Shown: positions 8,062 to 17,277, counted from the first letter of the stretch. The stretch is 64,000 bases of DNA from Oceanobacillus saliphilus (GCF_023522835.1 NZ_JALCZU010000010.1:62001-126000), one strand, 5' to 3'. The notes: generated by a model not told the origin, from the sequence alone. Numbers and translations: made by a program.

Positions 8062-10011
8062 ATGGAATTTTTTGAAAGATTCGCCGTTCCTCATCCAAGT
8101 CCGATGATTTATGCTTCCATGGTTGCCATTGGTCTCGTAATCATCGCAATTATTGCAGGTTTATCTTATTTCAAAAAATGGGGTTACCTATGGAATGAAT
8201 GGTTAACAACTACCGATCATAAACGTATCGGAATTATGTATATTATATCTGCCCTACTCATGCTTTTCCGCGGTGGCGCGGATGCGGTCATGATGCGACT
8301 GCAGACAGCCGTACCTGAAAACACATTTTTGGATGCACAACATTATAATGAAGTTTTTACCACGCATGGCGTAGTCATGATCATCTTCATGGCGATGGCC
8401 TTTATTATCGGTTTAATGAACTTTGTTGTCCCTCTCCAAATTGGAGCAAGGGATGTCGCTTTCCCAAGATTAAATGCACTTAGCTTCTGGTTATACTTTG
8501 CTGGTGCAATGCTATTTAACATTTCCTTTGTTATTGGCGGATCACCCGATGCTGGTTGGACCAATTATTATCCGCTGGCAAGCACTGATTTCAGCACATC
8601 TGTCGGTGTAAACTACTATAATTGGGCACTGCAGATATCCGGAATCGGTACACTCATTTCCGGGATTAACTTTATCGCAACGATAATGAAGATGCGAGCA
8701 CCAGGTATGACATTGATGAAAATGCCAATGTTTGTCTGGTCAGCACTGATTACAAACGCCATTATCGTTTTCGCTTTCCCTGTCTTGACTATTGCCCTCT
8801 TGATGGGTACATTTGACCGTCAACTTGGCACATTTTTCTTTGCAACAGATAACGGCGGAATGGATATGATGTGGGCCAATCTGTTCTGGATTTGGGGCCA
8901 TCCTGAAGTTTATATTTTGATTTTGCCGGCTTTCGGTGTGTATAGTCAGATTATCGCAACATTCTCCGAGCGTAATCTTTATGGTTACACATCAATGGTT
9001 GCATCCATGGTAGTTATTTCCCTATTGTCGTTCCTTGTATGGGTCCATCATTTCTTTACAATGGGACAAGATGCCATGACAAACAGCATTTTTTCCATTA
9101 CAACGATGGCCATAGCCGTACCGACAGGTATTAAGATATTTAACTGGCTGCTGACGATGTGGAAAGGGAAAATACGATTTACGACGCCAATGCTTTATTC
9201 CGTAGCATTTATTCCGCTCTTCACAATTGGTGGAGTTACCGGAGTCATGTTGGCTATTGCAAGTGCAGATTACCAATATCATAATACGATGTTCCTAGTA
9301 GCTCACTTCCATAATGTAATCATTCCTGGTGTAGTATTTGCCATGATTGCAGGTCTCATCTACTGGTGGCCAAAAATGTTCGGCTTCATGCTGAATGAAA
9401 GAATCGGAAAATGGGCATTTTGGTTTATCGTTGTAGGTTTCTGTCTCGCCTTCTTCCCTATGTATATAACGGGGCTGGACGGACAGGCAAGACGTATGTA
9501 TACGTACTCTGAAGCTACTGGTTTTGCTCCATTGAGCATGCTGTCCTTCATTGGTGCAGCATTACTTGCAGTCGGTTTTGCGATTATCGTCTACAACATC
9601 TATTACAGTTTCCGCAACTCTCCAAGAAACATCGGAAGCGACCCTTGGAACGCACGTTCATTGGAATGGGCTACACATAACCCGGTTCCAGAATATAATT
9701 TTGCCGTAACACCGGAAGTAGTTTCTTCCGAAGCTTTATGGGATGCCAAAAAACGTGGACACAAACTTTTCAAAAACAAAATTGAAAAAATCCACATGCC
9801 AAACAATACTGGATGGCCAATCATTATGGCTGGACTGTTCTTCGTATTTGGATTCTCATTCGTCTTCTTCATCTGGTCGGGTGTGATCATTTCCGGATTG
9901 GCTATTCTAGGATGTATGGCATACCGTTCATTTAAACAGGATGATGGTCGCTATATTCCAGTGGAAGAGATTAAGGAAACAGAAGATAAATTTGGAGGTG
10001 CTAACGAATGA
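8062..10011 (+). CDS. qoxB: Cytochrome aa3 quinol oxidase subunit I
   Basis: Catalytic subunit holding haem a and the haem a3-CuB centre where oxygen is reduced to water. The 649-residue length is normal for QoxB. Expected ligands are present: His near 102 (TTHGVVM), His of WGHPEVY near 280, the HH pair near 329-330 and HFHN near 415-417. HPEVY is the covalently linked His-Tyr motif. RBS GAAAGGAG precedes the ATG. Its TGA overlaps the qoxC start by four bases, so the two are translationally coupled. Confidence 0.98.
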   Translation: MEFFERFAVPHPSPMIYASMVAIGLVIIAIIAGLSYFKKWGYLWNEWLTTTDHKRIGIMYIISALLMLFRGGADAVMMRLQTAVPENTFLDAQHYNEVFTTHGVVMIIFMAMAFIIGLMNFVVPLQIGARDVAFPRLNALSFWLYFAGAMLFNISFVIGGSPDAGWTNYYPLASTDFSTSVGVNYYNWALQISGIGTLISGINFIATIMKMRAPGMTLMKMPMFVWSALITNAIIVFAFPVLTIALLMGTFDRQLGTFFFATDNGGMDMMWANLFWIWGHPEVYILILPAFGVYSQIIATFSERNLYGYTSMVASMVVISLLSFLVWVHHFFTMGQDAMTNSIFSITTMAIAVPTGIKIFNWLLTMWKGKIRFTTPMLYSVAFIPLFTIGGVTGVMLAIASADYQYHNTMFLVAHFHNVIIPGVVFAMIAGLIYWWPKMFGFMLNERIGKWAFWFIVVGFCLAFFPMYITGLDGQARRMYTYSEATGFAPLSMLSFIGAALLAVGFAIIVYNIYYSFRNSPRNIGSDPWNARSLEWATHNPVPEYNFAVTPEVVSSEALWDAKKRGHKLFKNKIEKIHMPNNTGWPIIMAGLFFVFGFSFVFFIWSGVIISGLAILGCMAYRSFKQDDGRYIPVEEIKETEDKFGGANE

Positions 10012-10604
10012 AAATAGATTCTACACAGCATCTTGAATACAGTACAGAACAAAACCGCATTAATATACTAGGTTTCTGGATTTTCCTCGGTGCTGAAATC
10101 ATGCTCTTTGCAACACTTTTCACCTCCTATTTTGTCTATGAAGACAGAATTGGAAATGGACCTAGTGGTGCGGAAATTTTTGAAATAACACCTGTATTAA
10201 TTGAAACAATCTTGCTTCTAACAAGCAGTTTTACAATCGGTCTCGCCATTCATGCGATGCGCATCCAGCGTACAAAGGCAATGCTTGGATTCTTTGCCAT
10301 TACCCTTGTACTTGGAGCGGCCTTCCTTGGCGTAGAAATCTATGAGTTTATCCATTATTATCATGTTGGTGCAACATTGCAAACAAGTGCCTTCACTGGC
10401 ATTCTGTTAACGACACTTGGTACACATGGTGCGCACGTGATGTTCGGTTTGTTCTGGGGAATATTCATCTTTATTCAAATTAAAAAGCAAGGCCTCACTC
10501 CCCAAACGGCCAATAAATCATTTATATTCTCGCTGTACTGGCATTTCCTTGACGTCATGTGGATCTTCATTTTCAGCTTTATCTACCTGAAAGGAATGAT
10601 GTAA
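10008..10604 (+). CDS. qoxC: Cytochrome aa3 quinol oxidase subunit III
   Basis: Five-helix integral membrane subunit III of the quinol oxidase. It shows the family features WIFLGAEIMLFATLF near the N-terminus, GTHGAHVMFGLFW in the middle and YWHFLDVMWIFIFS near the C-terminus. The ATG lies inside the qoxB stop (ATGA) and is preceded by GGAGGTG within qoxB. Confidence 0.97.
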   Translation: MKIDSTQHLEYSTEQNRINILGFWIFLGAEIMLFATLFTSYFVYEDRIGNGPSGAEIFEITPVLIETILLLTSSFTIGLAIHAMRIQRTKAMLGFFAITLVLGAAFLGVEIYEFIHYYHVGATLQTSAFTGILLTTLGTHGAHVMFGLFWGIFIFIQIKKQGLTPQTANKSFIFSLYWHFLDVMWIFIFSFIYLKGMM

Positions 10605-10605
10605 C

Positions 10606-10890
10606 ATGAGAGAACTATTTCCGATGAAACAAGTCAATGGTTTTATTTTCTCCCTGCTGCTGACGGTTGTAGCACTTAGTGTCTACTTCCTTGAAATGTC
10701 GTTTCAATTAGGAATGACGATTCTTATCGTTACGGCATTTGTTCAGGCAGGCGTTCAGCTAATCATCTTCATGCATGCTGGTGAAGGTGAAGATAAAAAT
10801 GCAATCTATACAACCTTGTTTTACGGCGGGTTCCTTGGTCTCGTTACCGTTTTAGGTTCCCTCTTGGCAATGATCTGGGGATATTTATAA
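10606..10890 (+). CDS. qoxD: Cytochrome aa3 quinol oxidase subunit IV
   Basis: A 94-residue subunit with three predicted membrane helices. It belongs to the subunit IV family and stabilises CuB assembly in homologues. It begins two bases after the qoxC stop, behind AAGGAAT, and is followed by a good terminator, so it closes the operon. Confidence 0.93.
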   Translation: MRELFPMKQVNGFIFSLLLTVVALSVYFLEMSFQLGMTILIVTAFVQAGVQLIIFMHAGEGEDKNAIYTTLFYGGFLGLVTVLGSLLAMIWGYL

Positions 10891-10913
10891 GTTAACAACA
10901 ATTTTATTAAGCA

Positions 10914-10947
10914 CAAAAACGTCTGGATTTATTCCAGGCGTTTTTTT
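10914..10947 (+). terminator. Terminator of qoxABCD
   Basis: ACGTCTGGA pairs with TCCAGGCGT (one G-U pair) around a TTTAT loop, followed by seven T. Confidence 0.9.
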
Positions 10948-11001
10948 ATGCATTAAATTCTAATTACCACAGAAAATTTTCATTAATAGCTCCGAGCTAC
11001 T

Positions 11002-11092
11002 TTAGAAAACTTGGCAACTGCCTAAGCCTTTGAGCCTATACCTTAGTTACACTTATGTAAGGAAGGAAGTTTATACTTTATTACTTGCGAAC
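11002..11092 (+). repeat. Two-hairpin dispersed repeat, copy 2
   Basis: Begins TTAGAAAACTTGGC. Hairpin 1 is of the second sequence type (GGCAACTGCC...). The linker reads CCTTAGTTACACTTATGTA. Hairpin 2 is imperfect (GTAAGGAAGGAAG with CTTTATTACTTGC). It lies about 115 bp before a small gene on the same strand. Confidence 0.75.
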
Positions 11093-11206
11093 AAAGCCAG
11101 CTACTGAGCATGTTTATTATTTTTCGTCGTCTCGATTTCTAACAAGACACTAGCTTATACACGTAAAATTTGAAGGAATATGCTAGTAAAGACAGGAGGT
11201 GATAAT

Positions 11207-11398
11207 ATGTCGACGTCTTATGATTCCTTTCTCCAAGCCGTTGCAAACATGGAAGATGCATTAGCCAGCACATTAAATGCCGCTTCAAGCGCACCTAATC
11301 TTAGCCCTGGACAGCTCGAAAGACTATTGAGATTAATTATCAAAAAGGAAATTGTCCTCGAGTTTCTTCTGGATGAATTCCCAAGAAATACCGACTAA
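11207..11398 (+). CDS. Small hypothetical protein, paralogue of the N-terminus of the next gene
   Basis: 63 residues, starting at the ATG (MSTSYDSF) behind the strong AGGAGGTGATA; an upstream in-frame ATG at 11180 has no such site. It aligns with the first 60 residues of the interrupted gene that follows: ANMEDALASTLNAASSAP, then LERLLRLIIKKEIVLEFLL. No known domain was recognised. The tandem arrangement suggests duplication of this N-terminal module. Function unknown. Confidence 0.75.
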   Translation: MSTSYDSFLQAVANMEDALASTLNAASSAPNLSPGQLERLLRLIIKKEIVLEFLLDEFPRNTD

Positions 11399-11505
11399 TT
11401 TAGTAGTTTAAAAACACACAGCTGCACTAGTGAAAGCAACTGAAAAGGTGCTTTCTCTAGTGAATTTCTGTATGTAAAAAAAACTTAAGAATGGATGAGT
11501 CATTA

Positions 11506-12186
11506 ATGGCCCAACAAGCCCAACAAGTCGAGCAAGAAAATTTTCTCGGATCTGTAGTAAATATGGAAAATGCACTGGCAAATACGTTAAGTGCGGCTTC
11601 TGCTTCACCTAATTTCAGTCCACCTGATTTAGAAAGGCTGTTACGACTGATTATCAAATAAGAGATCCTATTAGAATTTTTGTTGGAAGAAGTATTTCCG
11701 CCAGATGAATGCCCGTGTAAGTATCGTTTGGGCGCTTCCAATGTGAATGCTACCGTAACCGTTACTGATCCCGAGGGAGTAGACACCACATTTACCGGTA
11801 CGATCAACTTAACAGCAATACAATGCTTTACCGGCGGACCAAACTGCAATCCAAACGTAGATAACTTTAACCTCACCTTTGTAGGTACAGGTGACGATTC
11901 AGGAAATACCATTAACTTCGTACAAGGAAGAAGAGGAACGATTAGTTGTGTTGATGATATTATTGCCATAATGGAGAACGGCACAGCAATGGCAGCAGGA
12001 AATGTGCTTGATGGAGACTATACTGTTGATTTCACTTATACAATTATCCCAGATACTGGCACAGCAGAAGTTGTCTTCACTGCAACAGGAACAGATGTTA
12101 CTGTATTCACAACAACGTATACTGCAGATGTTTCTCCACAGACATTCATCGGTGAATGCGGTGACACAGTAGGACCACAAGATTAA
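11506..12186 (+). pseudogene. Two-part hypothetical gene interrupted by an in-frame TAA
   Basis: The frame opens at ATG 11506 (or ATG 11491) and matches the upstream paralogue (LERLLRLIIK) until TAA at 11659-11661. That stop stands exactly where the paralogue has Lys (IIK-K-EIVLEFLL). The same frame continues without shift as EILLEFLLEEVFPPDE into a Cys-containing, beta-rich region (CPCKYRLGAS... CGDTVGPQD) to 12186. So one nonsense codon splits a roughly 226-codon gene. Reinitiation at TTG 11677/11680, stop readthrough or a sequencing error are alternatives. The C-terminal part looks like a secreted or coat-type protein, but I do not recognise the family. Confidence 0.7.
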
Positions 12187-12265
12187 AGTCAATGATGCTC
12201 TTTACAGAAAAAACATCCAAGTTGCAATTAAATAGATAGGAAAGTTTTATATTTTACTACTCTAC

Positions 12266-12300
12266 AAAGAAGGCCACCTTACCAAGGTGGCCTTCTTTCT
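12266..12300. terminator. Bidirectional terminator
   Basis: Perfect 15-bp stem AAAGAAGGCCACCTT / AAGGTGGCCTTCTTT with a 3-nt loop. It lies between a plus-strand gene and the convergent minus-strand gene at 12344. Confidence 0.9.
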
Positions 12301-12343
12301 GATGTCTGTCATACTTATACCGCACACTTTTACATGTTACGTA

Positions 12344-12586
12344 TTATGAAAATAGTTCTTTCTTCCGCTTTTTACCCTTTTCAATTGTTTCTTCAGTCGC
12401 AACGAGAAATATCCCCATAATAAAGATAAAGACAGCCCCCATTACCATACCGATGCCAACACCAGTCACAATTGATGAAGCGTTTACAAAATAGCCATAA
12501 AGAAATAATGGTGATCCAATTGTAAGTAGCGTAGCACATATATACGATGTTACTTTCAGTAATTTTACATTTACATCCACGCACAT
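12344..12586 (-). CDS. Small two-helix membrane protein
   Basis: About 80 residues with two hydrophobic helices (residues about 12-34 and 40-64) and a basic C-terminal tail (KGKKRKKE). Shine-Dalgarno AAAAGGGG is very close to two adjacent ATG codons (12589, 12586); a GTG nine bases downstream of it (12580) is an alternative start. No family recognised. It stands alone between two plus-strand units. Confidence 0.6.
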   Translation of the reverse strand: MCVDVNVKLLKVTSYICATLLTIGSPLFLYGYFVNASSIVTGVGIGMVMGAVFIFIMGIFLVATEETIEKGKKRKKELFS

Positions 12587-12724
12587 CATCCCCTTTTCTT
12601 TATATTATTCATCCCGTTCACTAATTTGTCAAATAAATATGTCTATTTATCGAAAATTATATTTTAATCTTGACAAAAGAAACTTCACTAAAATGTAACG
12701 TTTAACTTGTAAGTATTGTCAATT

Positions 12725-12766
12725 ACGTCAACACAAATTGACAAAACGTCAACATTTAGGTATATT
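12725..12766 (+). promoter_or_regulatory. Sigma-A promoter with direct-repeat operator
   Basis: TTGACA (12738-12743), a 17-bp spacer and TATATT (12761-12766) form a near-consensus promoter. The 9-mer ACGTCAACA occurs at 12725-12733 and again at 12746-12754, exactly 21 bp (two helical turns) apart, flanking the -35 box. This is a likely binding site for the XRE protein encoded just downstream (inference). Confidence 0.75.
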
Positions 12767-12829
12767 TTTTACTAATTGATTTATTTTAATGACAACATCA
12801 TCTCATTCCATAAAAGGAAGGTAATCGGC

Positions 12830-13465
12830 ATGGAAAGTAATAATGAATTCGGAACACTATTAAAACAATTACTCAAAGAAAAAGCACTCTCCATGCGGAA
12901 ACTCAGTGAACTAACAAGTATCGATACTGCCACGATTTCCCGGATTGCAAATGGAAAACGAAAGGCAAATCTAAACCATATGCAGAAGTTTTCACAATGT
13001 CTGGATGTTCCTGTAACAAAGCTAATGAAAGCTTCCGGTTATCCTATAGATAATATTGACAAAGAGCTCCCATCCGAGACACAAGCATCGTTTCGCACCT
13101 TAACGGCAATGTTGGAAACTTCCAACCTTTACCAGGAAGATGTTTCAATGGAAAAAATTGAACAGCACATAGCGAACTATCAGGAATATAGCCAAACAGA
13201 ACAAGGAAAACATACGATTTTGACAGACTTTAAAGAGAAACTGAATAAAGTAGGTAGCATCGGTCCTTATATCCGCCATTTGGAAGAGATGTTCGATAAA
13301 TTCAAAGATCGGAATGGGACGAGATATGAACTAGCATTAATGGGAAGTGCACTGCTTTATTTTATTTTTACCGTCGATGTCATTCCAGATTATATTTTTC
13401 CGATTGGTTATTTGGATGATGCGATTGTCGTCCAAACGGTTTTACAATTATTACGATTAAAATAA
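12830..13465 (+). CDS. XRE-family regulator with C-terminal DUF1232
   Basis: 211 residues from ATG 12830 (MESNNEFGTL), seven or more bases after AAGGAAGG. An in-frame ATG upstream at 12776 lies too close to the promoter. Residues about 5-65 are a helix-turn-helix of the XRE class (LSMRKLSELTSIDTATISRI). The C-terminal 60 residues carry a DUF1232 segment (FTVDVIPDYIFPIGYLDDA), normally found in small membrane-associated proteins. It heads a plus-strand cluster with two SEDS genes and mgtE, and may autoregulate through the repeated operator. Confidence 0.85.
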   Translation: MESNNEFGTLLKQLLKEKALSMRKLSELTSIDTATISRIANGKRKANLNHMQKFSQCLDVPVTKLMKASGYPIDNIDKELPSETQASFRTLTAMLETSNLYQEDVSMEKIEQHIANYQEYSQTEQGKHTILTDFKEKLNKVGSIGPYIRHLEEMFDKFKDRNGTRYELALMGSALLYFIFTVDVIPDYIFPIGYLDDAIVVQTVLQLLRLK

Positions 13466-13505
13466 TTTAACTATTTATTAATTACACAAAAATGGGGAAT
13501 TTCTT

Positions 13506-14663
13506 ATGCTGCAACGACCATTACGAATTGACTATACATTACTATCCATTATTATTTGTCTGTTTATATTTAGTTTACTGGCCGTCAATAGTGGTTCCGG
13601 CCAATATAATCCTGAAGATCCCTACTACTTTGTCATACGACAAGTGATCTGGTACATCTTAGGCTTCACCATTATGATCGGTGTCGCATTGTTTGATTAT
13701 GAATTACTGGAAAAATGGGCACTTCCATTATATGCCGCAGGAGTGGGCTTATTATTGCTTGTCCATTTCTTCGGGACAACGAAAAACGGATCTCAAAGAT
13801 GGATTAGTTTAGGCTTTATTGAAGTTCAACCGTCCGAATTTATGAAAATTTTCTTAATCCTGGCGTTGGCTGCCACACTGAGTAGGATTGGTAAAGATAG
13901 AATCTCTTTTAAAAAAAGTATTCCAATTACAATAAAATCAATCCTGTTGACAGTTGTTCCATTCGTACTGATTTTAGTTCAGCCTGATTTAGGTTCCGCT
14001 CTGATGATAGCCGCTGTTTCCATAACGTTGATCTTCATCTCCAGTATTTCTTCAAAAATGATTTCGTTATTATTAATTTCCATGACTGCTATGCTAGGAT
14101 TTTTAATATTTTTGTATAGAGTATATTTTGATATTTTCACAACCATTTTCAAACCACATCAATTAGGCAGAATTTACGGTTGGCTCAGTCCCCAAGAGTT
14201 TGGATCGGGCTACGGCTATCAATTACAGCAATCGATGCTTGGCATTGGGTCCGGTCAGATTACGGGGGCTGGGTTTAATCAAGGGGTTCAAGTGCAAAAT
14301 GGTAAAATTCCGGAAGCACATACGGACTTTATCTTCGCTGTCATCGGTGAAGAGTTCGGTTTTATCGGAGCGAGTATATTAATATTTTTATACTTTCTAT
14401 TAATCTATCGAATTATCACCATTGCTCTCAAAGCCAATAACCTATTTGGCGTATATATTTGTGTTGGAGTTATTGGTCTGATTGCATCTCAGGTTTTTCA
14501 AAATATAGGAATGACCATTGGGATAATGCCAATTACAGGTCTTGCCTTACCGTTTCTCAGTTATGGTGGAAGTGCCCTATTTACGAATATGATGGCTTTA
14601 GGATTAGTGATCAGTGTTCATTTAAGGTCAAAAGATTATATGTTCAGCAACAAAACCACTTAG
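13506..14663 (+). CDS. SEDS peptidoglycan glycosyltransferase, RodA type
   Basis: 385-residue multispanning protein of the RodA/FtsW/SpoVE family, which polymerises lipid II into glycan strands. Family marks: NGSQRWISLG, QPSEFMKI, QPDLGSALM, PEAHTDFIFAVIGEEFG (contains the essential Asp) and LPFLSYGGSAL. No partner class B penicillin-binding protein is encoded nearby. It begins 40 bp after the XRE gene behind AATGGGGAA and precedes a second SEDS gene by 31 bp. Whether it is the main RodA or an accessory copy cannot be told from the window. Confidence 0.93.
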   Translation: MLQRPLRIDYTLLSIIICLFIFSLLAVNSGSGQYNPEDPYYFVIRQVIWYILGFTIMIGVALFDYELLEKWALPLYAAGVGLLLLVHFFGTTKNGSQRWISLGFIEVQPSEFMKIFLILALAATLSRIGKDRISFKKSIPITIKSILLTVVPFVLILVQPDLGSALMIAAVSITLIFISSISSKMISLLLISMTAMLGFLIFLYRVYFDIFTTIFKPHQLGRIYGWLSPQEFGSGYGYQLQQSMLGIGSGQITGAGFNQGVQVQNGKIPEAHTDFIFAVIGEEFGFIGASILIFLYFLLIYRIITIALKANNLFGVYICVGVIGLIASQVFQNIGMTIGIMPITGLALPFLSYGGSALFTNMMALGLVISVHLRSKDYMFSNKTT

Positions 14664-14694
14664 ACTTAAATTAAATCTCCAATAGGAGGGCAAC

Positions 14695-15798
14695 ATGATA
14701 GTAAATAAACTTAAAAAGATGGACTATTTATTAATTTTTACCATCTTTTTCTTAACTTGTTTTGGTATTATGATGGTATATAGTGCCAGTTTTCCGATAG
14801 CAGCCATTCATTATGAAAATCCCGCGTTTTTCCTAATGAGACAATCCGTTTGGTTTATTATGGGAACTGTTTTGTTTGTAGCAGCTGCAATTATTCCTTA
14901 TAAAATTTACGGGAAACTGAGCCCAATCCTTGTGATTACCTCACTTGTTCTCCTGATTCTTGTATTAATACCTGGAATTGGAGTGGAAAGAAACAATTCG
15001 CAGCGATGGATTCAGATTGGATCGTTTGTGTATCAGCCAACTGAAGTCGTAAAGCTTTTCATGATTATCTATTTTGCTTATTTTTATGCAAAAAAGCAGA
15101 AGTATTTTAACCAATTTAATAAAGGGGTATTGCCGCCGCTTGTTATCTTGGCCTCTGTCTTCTTATTAATATTAAGTCAACCTGATCTTGGCTCTGCCGC
15201 GTTAATATTGGTTGCTTGTGGACTGATCGTATTTTGCTCTGGGGTTAAAAGAATCCATTTATTTTTAATGGGAAGTATAGGTATATTAGGAATCAGCTAC
15301 TTTGCGTTTACAACAGAGTATCGATTACAGCGCCTCACCTCCTTCCTGCACGCTTTTGAAGATCCCGCAGGTCATGGTTACCAATTGGTTAACTCCTATG
15401 TTGCTATTGGCACAGCAGGAATATGGGGAAATGGACTTGGTAACAGTGTGCAAAAGCTAGGATACCTTCCAGAAGCCCATACGGATTTCATAATGTCCAT
15501 TATTTTGGAAGAACTTGGTATAATTGGATTGGCAGTTGTCATCGGATCGTATCTTATCATTATGTTTCGCGGCATTCATATCGCAAAAGCCAATAAAGAT
15601 ATGTTTGCCAAGCTGCTCGCTATCGGTATAACATTTCAAATCATGACACAAGCTATTTTAAATTTGGGTGCAGTATCCGGTATGCTCCCGATTACAGGGA
15701 TTACATTGCCTTTTATCAGCTATGGCGGTTCTTCATTGGTAATAACAATGATATCTGCCGGAATCCTTGTGAATCTGTCAGCAAATCGGACTCCCTAA
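14695..15798 (+). CDS. SEDS peptidoglycan glycosyltransferase, FtsW/RodA type
   Basis: 367 residues, about ten membrane helices. Family motifs are MMVYSAS in helix 1, NNSQRWIQIG, QPTEVVKLF, QPDLGSAAL, PEAHTDFIMSIILEELG (catalytic Asp) and LPFISYGGSSL. It is clearly paralogous to the upstream gene but diverged, so the tandem is not a recent duplication. RBS AGGAGGG. The shared operon suggests both are made under the control of the XRE/DUF1232 protein. Confidence 0.92.
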   Translation: MIVNKLKKMDYLLIFTIFFLTCFGIMMVYSASFPIAAIHYENPAFFLMRQSVWFIMGTVLFVAAAIIPYKIYGKLSPILVITSLVLLILVLIPGIGVERNNSQRWIQIGSFVYQPTEVVKLFMIIYFAYFYAKKQKYFNQFNKGVLPPLVILASVFLLILSQPDLGSAALILVACGLIVFCSGVKRIHLFLMGSIGILGISYFAFTTEYRLQRLTSFLHAFEDPAGHGYQLVNSYVAIGTAGIWGNGLGNSVQKLGYLPEAHTDFIMSIILEELGIIGLAVVIGSYLIIMFRGIHIAKANKDMFAKLLAIGITFQIMTQAILNLGAVSGMLPITGITLPFISYGGSSLVITMISAGILVNLSANRTP

Positions 15799-15833
15799 AT
15801 TGTAGTTTATTTTTGGAGAAGGAGTAACTTAAC

Positions 15834-17192
15834 ATGTCCCTAAGCATGTCAGAAAATGAAATTTTACTCGCAATCATTCAGTCCCTTAAAGACGGTAAAA
15901 AGACGAAGTTTCAAGCCATTATTGATGAATTACAGCCTTATGATATCGCTTATCAGTATAACCAAATACCATCAAAGCACATAAACAAATTCATTATTTA
16001 TTTGACGCTGGAACAATTGACAGATCTGATCCAGGAATTGGATAAAGAGGAGCAATTGAATGTCCTACATAAATTAGGAGTCGAGAAATCGACCAAAGTT
16101 CTCGACCTGATGGAAAATGACGATGTCGCCTCTTTAATAAGTGAATTAGAACCCGAGAAAATCGAAGAACTATTGTCTGAAATGAAACAGGAAGAATTGG
16201 ATATTGTACAAAATCTGATGAAATACCCTGCGGAAACAGCAGGAAGAATTATGAACAACCGTTTCGTCTGGGTCCCACAGAGTTACACGATCCGGGAAGC
16301 TGTCGACAAGCTGAAACATTTCGCCGAATTTTCCGAGTATCTAAACTACTTCTATGTCATTGACGATCAGAAAAAGCTGGTCGGTGTTGTATCCTACAAA
16401 GATTTGCTGTTAGGAGAAATGCAGGACAAAATTGAAGATATTATGTTTAGCAGGGTCGTTACAGTAAATGTCGATACAGATCAGGAAGAAATAGCGAAAC
16501 TGATGAGACGCTATGATTTCGTATCCATCCCGGTTATTGAGGGAGATCATAAATTGGTAGGTGTCGTTACAATCGATGACATTATGGATGTTGTCTATCA
16601 GGAGGCAAATGAAGATATTGAAAAATTATCCGCTTCCGGTAAAGCAATCGATTTTAATACAAAACCAGTGGTTGCTGCCTATCGCCGTCTACCATGGCTT
16701 ATTTTATTATTATTTATCGGTGTCGTCTCCGGCAGTATCATTAGCGGATTTGAGGACACATTGGAACAGGTCGTTGCCTTGGCCTTCTTTATGCCAATGA
16801 TTGCCGGAATGACCGGTAATACAGGCACACAATCCTTAGCAGTCGTCGTACGAGGTTTAACTACGGAAGACCTCAATTTTAAACAAGCTATCAAACTTAT
16901 TTTTCGTGAATTATGGGTAGGAATTATGATTGGTATTGTCTGTGCCATTCTCATTTCCATTATCGCCTATGTATGGCAAGGAAGTTTTACATTAGGAATC
17001 GTTGTTGGTGGCTCATTGCTTCTCACGTTAATTATTGGTACATTGACAGGTACGATCATTCCATTGGTTTTATATAAGTTAAATGTAGATCCTGCCGTAG
17101 CTTCTGGTCCACTTATTACCACCATTAATGATATTCTTTCTTTACTTATTTACTTCGGTATTGCTACGATGTTTCTTACACAGCTTGTCTAA
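15834..17192 (+). CDS. mgtE: Magnesium transporter MgtE
   Basis: 452 residues with the three-part MgtE layout: an N-terminal helical domain (about 1-135), tandem CBS domains (about 136-260) and five membrane helices (about 285-452). The channel carries Mg2+ down its gradient and is gated by Mg2+ bound to the cytosolic domains. The PMIAGMTGNTGTQS motif and NDILSLLIYF with its pore Asp are present. RBS GAAGGAG. It follows the SEDS pair by 35 bp; no M-box riboswitch precedes it, in keeping with an internal operon position. Confidence 0.96.
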   Translation: MSLSMSENEILLAIIQSLKDGKKTKFQAIIDELQPYDIAYQYNQIPSKHINKFIIYLTLEQLTDLIQELDKEEQLNVLHKLGVEKSTKVLDLMENDDVASLISELEPEKIEELLSEMKQEELDIVQNLMKYPAETAGRIMNNRFVWVPQSYTIREAVDKLKHFAEFSEYLNYFYVIDDQKKLVGVVSYKDLLLGEMQDKIEDIMFSRVVTVNVDTDQEEIAKLMRRYDFVSIPVIEGDHKLVGVVTIDDIMDVVYQEANEDIEKLSASGKAIDFNTKPVVAAYRRLPWLILLLFIGVVSGSIISGFEDTLEQVVALAFFMPMIAGMTGNTGTQSLAVVVRGLTTEDLNFKQAIKLIFRELWVGIMIGIVCAILISIIAYVWQGSFTLGIVVGGSLLLTLIIGTLTGTIIPLVLYKLNVDPAVASGPLITTINDILSLLIYFGIATMFLTQLV

Positions 17193-17222
17193 ATGTACGT
17201 TGAAAAATAGATAGCTTTTTCC

Positions 17223-17267
17223 CTGTATTCTAATTATAATATTCTTGATATGATAATTAGAATACAG
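17223..17267 (+). promoter_or_regulatory. 15-bp perfect inverted repeat abutting a Shine-Dalgarno sequence
   Basis: CTGTATTCTAATTAT (17223-17237) pairs perfectly with ATAATTAGAATACAG (17253-17267) around a 15-nt loop. The last two bases of the stem are the first two of AGGAGG (17266-17271), the RBS of the next gene. No T-run follows, so it is not an ordinary terminator. It may be an operator or an RNA structure that limits ribosome access. Confidence 0.6.
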
Positions 17268-17277
17268 GAGGAAAGCA

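Noticed and set aside
9022-9890. Minus-strand ORFs opposite qoxB
   Set aside because: Antisense shadows of a highly conserved membrane protein without start signals.
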